Part shown: positions 5,828 through 8,964 of the stretch, in pieces
Layout: the number at the start of each line of letters is the position of its first letter
Numbering within the stretch: the first letter of the stretch is position 1
Assembly: GCA_905215205.1 (NCBI GenBank)
Contig: CAJMPK010000053.1
Location: 1 to 8,964, forward strand
Direction of reading: 5' to 3'
Source: an uncultured bacterium
GTDB taxonomy: Bacteria > Actinomycetota > Coriobacteriia > Coriobacteriales > Coriobacteriaceae
DNA length: 8,964 nucleotides
Notes under the pieces: generated by a model
Told to the model about the DNA's origin: nothing
Seen by the model: the letters and a program-made list of their open reading frames with translations, nothing else
The model's database searches: none
Position numbers and translations under genes: made by a program

Positions 5828-7366
5828 ATGGCATTGACTGACGAGCGCTATAACCAGACGGCTGCTCTTTTGCCGCCCGAGCCTTCTCGTGCTGAGTACT
5901 GGCTCGATAAGGGTTTCTCTGATCTTGGAGCGACGATTCGAGAGGCGATCGTCCTTAACAGGGTTACGCGCGGGGAATTAATTACTGAGCTCTACAATGG
6001 CGGCTTTATCCACAAGGTCCTGTGGGGCATCTGCTTCCTCTCGTTTCTTGTTGCGGGCGTTGCGGGAACGGTAATCTTTGCATTCATCCATTCGGCCGTC
6101 ATCATGGTCGTAATGGTGCTCGTTTATATCCTCTTTGGTCTCTCGCGCGCATTGGATGCTTGGTATCGTAAAACGCGCAAGATGGAGTTTGTCTGCGAGC
6201 AGTGCAAGCATGTTTGGCCGACCCCTGGGTATGTTTGCCCCAAGTGCGGCAAGGTTCATTCCTACCTTCGTCCCAACACGTTTGGCTTCTATACGCATGT
6301 GTGCGAGTGCGGCCAAAAGCTCCCGTGCACCTTCTTTGCGTCTGCTAAGGGGCCTGATGGATCGACCATCCATCGCTCTGACTTGGAGCAGTGCTGTCCT
6401 AATCCCAATTGCGCCCATTCGGTCGCTTCGGGTGAGGCCAGGACGATGTCTATTCCCGTTGTTGGTGGCCGTTCGGTAGGAAAGACCTCCTACATTGCGG
6501 CACTTGCCCACGACCTTGTGCTCGACCGCGCAGCCAAGGAGGGCTATGACACCGATTTTCTCGATGATGACAAGCGAGGGCTCTTCTCCGAGCTCGAGAA
6601 GATTTATCAATCGGGCGATGCGAGCATGACGAGTGAGGACTCAGACGTCAAGCGCGCCTCCGCATTCTCGCTGAGCGTCTTTGTCCGCAAGGACGGGCTC
6701 GATCCCGACCGTCTAATCCATCTCTACGACGTCGCCGGTGAGACCTTCCTTAATAACGACGAGCATGAGGACCAGCTTCAGTACGCATACGCCGAGGGTG
6801 CCGTGCTGCTGGTGGATCCCATGAGCATTCCCGATCTGGCAAGCGAGCTCGAGGAAGGGCTTTCGGCAACGGATGCCGCCGTTTCTGGCCGCTCGAACCC
6901 CGACGACGTCTTGGCTTCCTTGATTGAGAAAGTCAAAAGCGTTGCCAAGCCAGATCGTCAGGGCAGATTCACCATGCCCCTTGCCGTGGTGCTCAGCAAG
7001 GCGGATCTTCCGGGCTTGGATGAAAAAATCGGACAGGCCGCCTGCGATGCGTATCTTGCTGCAAATCCCGAGTGTCCTGTCGCCGACGCACAGGATGCCG
7101 TGCTTCGCGATGTCCTGCTCGAATATGGCATGGGTAACTTCTTGACGTCGCTTAAGGCGAGTTTCCGCTCGTATCGCTTCTTTGCAGCCTCTGCCGTTGG
7201 TCACGAGCGTCTCGCCGGCGCTTACGATCCCAAGGGCGTTGTCGAGCCGTTTGCATGGATTGCGGGGCAGGCGGACCCGACGTTTGCCACGGCGATTTCC
7301 CTCCCCGTTGAGAACGCTGTTTCTTATGCCCAGCAGCTCGAGATCGATCGAAGGAAGAAGAGGTAG
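5828..7366 (+). CDS. Membrane-anchored zinc-ribbon GTPase (TRAFAC-like)
   Basis: A 512-residue predicted GTP-binding switch protein. Two hydrophobic segments (about 62-86 and 88-106) anchor it. A cysteine-rich region follows, with CEQC (123-126) and CPKC (137-140) forming a zinc ribbon and further cysteines at 159, 161, 167, 189, 190 and 195 suggesting a second metal site. The GTPase domain covers about 206-460: Walker A GGRSVGKT (213-220, Lys219), G3-like LYDVAGE (299-305), G4 as SKAD (390-393) instead of NKxD, and a G5-like ASA (453-455). The hydrophobic VLLVDP (326-331) follows the switch region. The DVAGE form resembles the double-GTPase/DO-GTPase2 group reported from bacterial conflict systems; that placement is tentative. 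The ATG follows the preceding stop by 5 bp, indicating translational coupling. The nearby chaperone genes may act on it. Confidence 0.88.
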   Translation: MALTDERYNQTAALLPPEPSRAEYWLDKGFSDLGATIREAIVLNRVTRGELITELYNGGFIHKVLWGICFLSFLVAGVAGTVIFAFIHSAVIMVVMVLVYILFGLSRALDAWYRKTRKMEFVCEQCKHVWPTPGYVCPKCGKVHSYLRPNTFGFYTHVCECGQKLPCTFFASAKGPDGSTIHRSDLEQCCPNPNCAHSVASGEARTMSIPVVGGRSVGKTSYIAALAHDLVLDRAAKEGYDTDFLDDDKRGLFSELEKIYQSGDASMTSEDSDVKRASAFSLSVFVRKDGLDPDRLIHLYDVAGETFLNNDEHEDQLQYAYAEGAVLLVDPMSIPDLASELEEGLSATDAAVSGRSNPDDVLASLIEKVKSVAKPDRQGRFTMPLAVVLSKADLPGLDEKIGQAACDAYLAANPECPVADAQDAVLRDVLLEYGMGNFLTSLKASFRSYRFFAASAVGHERLAGAYDPKGVVEPFAWIAGQADPTFATAISLPVENAVSYAQQLEIDRRKKR

Positions 7367-7372
7367 ACGCAC

Positions 7373-8161
7373 ATGACTGACGATGTTTTTGTTCCCTCGT
7401 TTGAGGACGTCGCACCCGAAGAACCTGTATGCGATGAGGTGGGGTGCGCAAGCGAATCCGTTGAGACTGCTGAGCCTGCTGCGGAGTCGGCCGAGCCCGT
7501 TGAGACTGAGACGCCTGCCACCGACGACGCAGCCGTCGAGGAGGGGAAGTGCGATTGCGACGCGAATGCCACTGCTGATGTCGAAGTTAGCGAGCCGACT
7601 CCCGTTATGCCTGCCGAGGAGCTGGCGCGTCGTCTCGATGCATTGGATGAGGGTATTACTCAGCTAACGGGGCTCTTTCGCCAGAAGATCGATCGCACCA
7701 CCTTTGAGGAGGAAGTGCTCAAGAACAACAGTGCGGAAATTGAGCGCTATCGCTCCGGTGTGTACGAGAAAATCACCATGCCCCTGCTTAAGCGCGTGAC
7801 GTCGGTGGTCGACGCCATGAACAAGACGCTGGCCTATCTTGGCACCGTTGAGGGGGATGCGGCTCAGCAGCAGGCGGAGGATCTTTCCGTCTATCGCGAC
7901 ATGCTCGTTGAGGTCCTTTGCGATTTCGGCGTCAACTCGTTTGCGCCTGAACCGGGAGATCGATTTGAGAGTGGCCGTCATACGCTGGCTATGCCACGCA
8001 CCTTGACGGGCGACTCTGAAAAGCGCGGCGTCATTATCGAGGTCCTGTCGCCGGGCTATGAGCTTTCGGGGTTTGTTCTCGATCCGGCGTTTGTCCGTGC
8101 GTATACGTATAAAAAGGGCTACGTCGAGCCCGAGCAGCAATTAGACAAAGACGACGAGTAG
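7373..8161 (+). CDS. Divergent GrpE-type nucleotide exchange factor
   Basis: A 262-residue GrpE-family protein, the factor that releases ADP from Hsp70. Residues 1-80 are an acidic, low-complexity extension with cysteines at 20, 25, 60 and 62. Residues about 81-160 are helical and probably form the long dimer helix. Residues 172-245 match the GrpE core and beta domain: YRDMLVEVLCDFGV (174-187), GDRFESGRHTLAMPR (195-209, where GrpE usually has FDP and HEA), then GVIIEVLSPGYELSGFVLDPAFVRAY (positions 219-244). It is longer than a standard GrpE of about 180-200 residues. The ATG is 6 bp after the GTPase stop. Placement just before an Hsp70 gene implies a dedicated pair rather than the housekeeping GrpE, although the housekeeping copy is outside the window. 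Confidence 0.87.
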   Translation: MTDDVFVPSFEDVAPEEPVCDEVGCASESVETAEPAAESAEPVETETPATDDAAVEEGKCDCDANATADVEVSEPTPVMPAEELARRLDALDEGITQLTGLFRQKIDRTTFEEEVLKNNSAEIERYRSGVYEKITMPLLKRVTSVVDAMNKTLAYLGTVEGDAAQQQAEDLSVYRDMLVEVLCDFGVNSFAPEPGDRFESGRHTLAMPRTLTGDSEKRGVIIEVLSPGYELSGFVLDPAFVRAYTYKKGYVEPEQQLDKDDE

Positions 8162-8217
8162 GCAAGGAACCTAATCGTCTCATTCGGTTTAGTCACCATT
8201 AAAGGAAGGAAATAATC

Positions 8218-8964
8218 ATGAGTGACGAGAAGACAACGGTAATCGGCATCGACCTGGGTACCACCTACTCTTGCCTCTCTTACATCGACGAGACGGGTAA
8301 CCCGGTGGTGGTCAAGAACTCCGAGGGCTCCAACACCACGCCCTCTGTGGTGCACTTTGATCCGGATGACCCCTCCAAGTACGACGTGGGTCAGCCTGCC
8401 AAGGACAATGCTTTGATCGACCCCGATTTCACGGCCTCTTTTGTTAAGCGCATCATCGGCGACAACCCCGTTGCAATCACCGTTGACGGCGAGACCTACT
8501 CCCCCGAGCAGATTTCTGCTTATGTGCTCAAGAAGCTCACCTTCGATGCTTCTCAGAACATGCCCATGGGCTACGATGGTTGCGTCATCACCGTTCCTGC
8601 TTATTTTGGTGATGCCGAGACGCAGGCTACGCTCGCTGCGGCAAAGATTGCCGGCCTTAACGTGTACGGCACGGTGCAGGAGCCGGTTGCTGCCGCCATC
8701 AACTATGGTTGCGACAAGAGCGATAAAGACGAGGACGTTATCGTCTACGACCTGGGCGGCGGTACTTTCGATGTCTCCGCGGTTTCGTTTAGCCATAGCG
8801 AGGGCTCCAAGAACATCGAGGTCGTCTGCAACCAAGGCGACAAAAACTTGGGCGGCGGTGACTGGGATGCTGCTATTGTTGCGTACCTCAAGGATGAGTT
8901 CTGTGATAAAACGGGTGCGGACGAGGACGTGTTTGACGAGTATGCCGACCAGCAGCTCCAAGGC
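8218..8964 (+). CDS. Hsp70-family ATPase, N-terminal part (cut by window edge)
   Basis: The visible 249 residues are the start of an Hsp70/actin-fold ATPase domain. Signatures are VIGIDLGTTYSCLSY (8-22), a catalytic-lysine region FVKRIIG (75-81), VPAYFGDAETQAT (126-138), VQEPVAAAINYG (153-164), VYDLGGGTFDVSAV (176-189) and LGGGDWDAAIV (211-221). Differences from DnaK include GDAET for NDAQR, EPV for EPT and GGDWD for GGDFD, so this looks like a specialised Hsp70 rather than the main DnaK. The substrate-binding end is outside the window. AAAGGAAGGA lies shortly before the ATG. The 56-bp gap after the GrpE gene is the longest in the operon but holds no evident promoter, CIRCE or HAIR site. The exchange factor upstream is its likely partner. 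Confidence 0.93.
   Translation, partial: MSDEKTTVIGIDLGTTYSCLSYIDETGNPVVVKNSEGSNTTPSVVHFDPDDPSKYDVGQPAKDNALIDPDFTASFVKRIIGDNPVAITVDGETYSPEQISAYVLKKLTFDASQNMPMGYDGCVITVPAYFGDAETQATLAAAKIAGLNVYGTVQEPVAAAINYGCDKSDKDEDVIVYDLGGGTFDVSAVSFSHSEGSKNIEVVCNQGDKNLGGGDWDAAIVAYLKDEFCDKTGADEDVFDEYADQQLQG

Noticed and set aside
5978..6610. 210-codon minus-strand open frame inside the GTPase gene
   Set aside because: It is antisense to zinc-ribbon and Walker A coding sequence and has no family signature.
8119..8961. Long open frame on the minus strand opposite the Hsp70 gene (280 codons)
   Set aside because: Long frames antisense to Hsp70 genes are a known by-product of their codon bias. The plus strand carries unmistakable Hsp70 motifs, and this frame has no recognised domain.

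Overview
The window looks like chromosomal DNA of a high-GC Gram-positive bacterium, most likely a Coriobacteriia actinobacterium close to Collinsella. This is inferred from G/C-rich third positions in most genes, strong AGGAG-type ribosome sites, a membrane Ser/Thr kinase with a DUF6273-like sensor end, and a GC-tract copper operator. No rRNA or tRNA gene is present to fix the taxonomy.

Layout: (1) 1-897, minus strand: N-terminal third of a copper-exporting P1B ATPase (CopA type), cut by the window edge. (2) 898-1148: intergenic region with a CsoR-type operator inside the copA promoter, then three copies of a GTTACAGAT element that can form two mutually exclusive stem-loops, then a possible terminator for the next gene. 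(3) 1149-4253, minus strand: a membrane-anchored Ser/Thr protein kinase with a DUF6273-like extracytoplasmic end, preceded by an FHA-domain protein. (4) 4254-4533: divergent intergenic region. (5) 4534-8964, plus strand: a tight operon of three small two-helix membrane proteins (one with a zinc ribbon), a membrane-anchored zinc-ribbon GTPase, a divergent GrpE-type nucleotide exchange factor, and an Hsp70-family ATPase that runs off the right edge.

The most interesting part is 1149-8964. Two divergent units combine phosphothreonine signalling (kinase plus FHA reader), a membrane GTPase and a dedicated Hsp70/GrpE pair. Protein architecture supports a membrane-associated, NTP-dependent signalling or stress/conflict system, in which the kinase senses outside signals, the FHA protein reads phosphorylation, and the GTPase and chaperone pair carry out conformational work near the membrane. 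That joint function is inference from co-location and domain content; no effector is visible in the window. The copper ATPase appears to be an unrelated neighbour with its own promoter.
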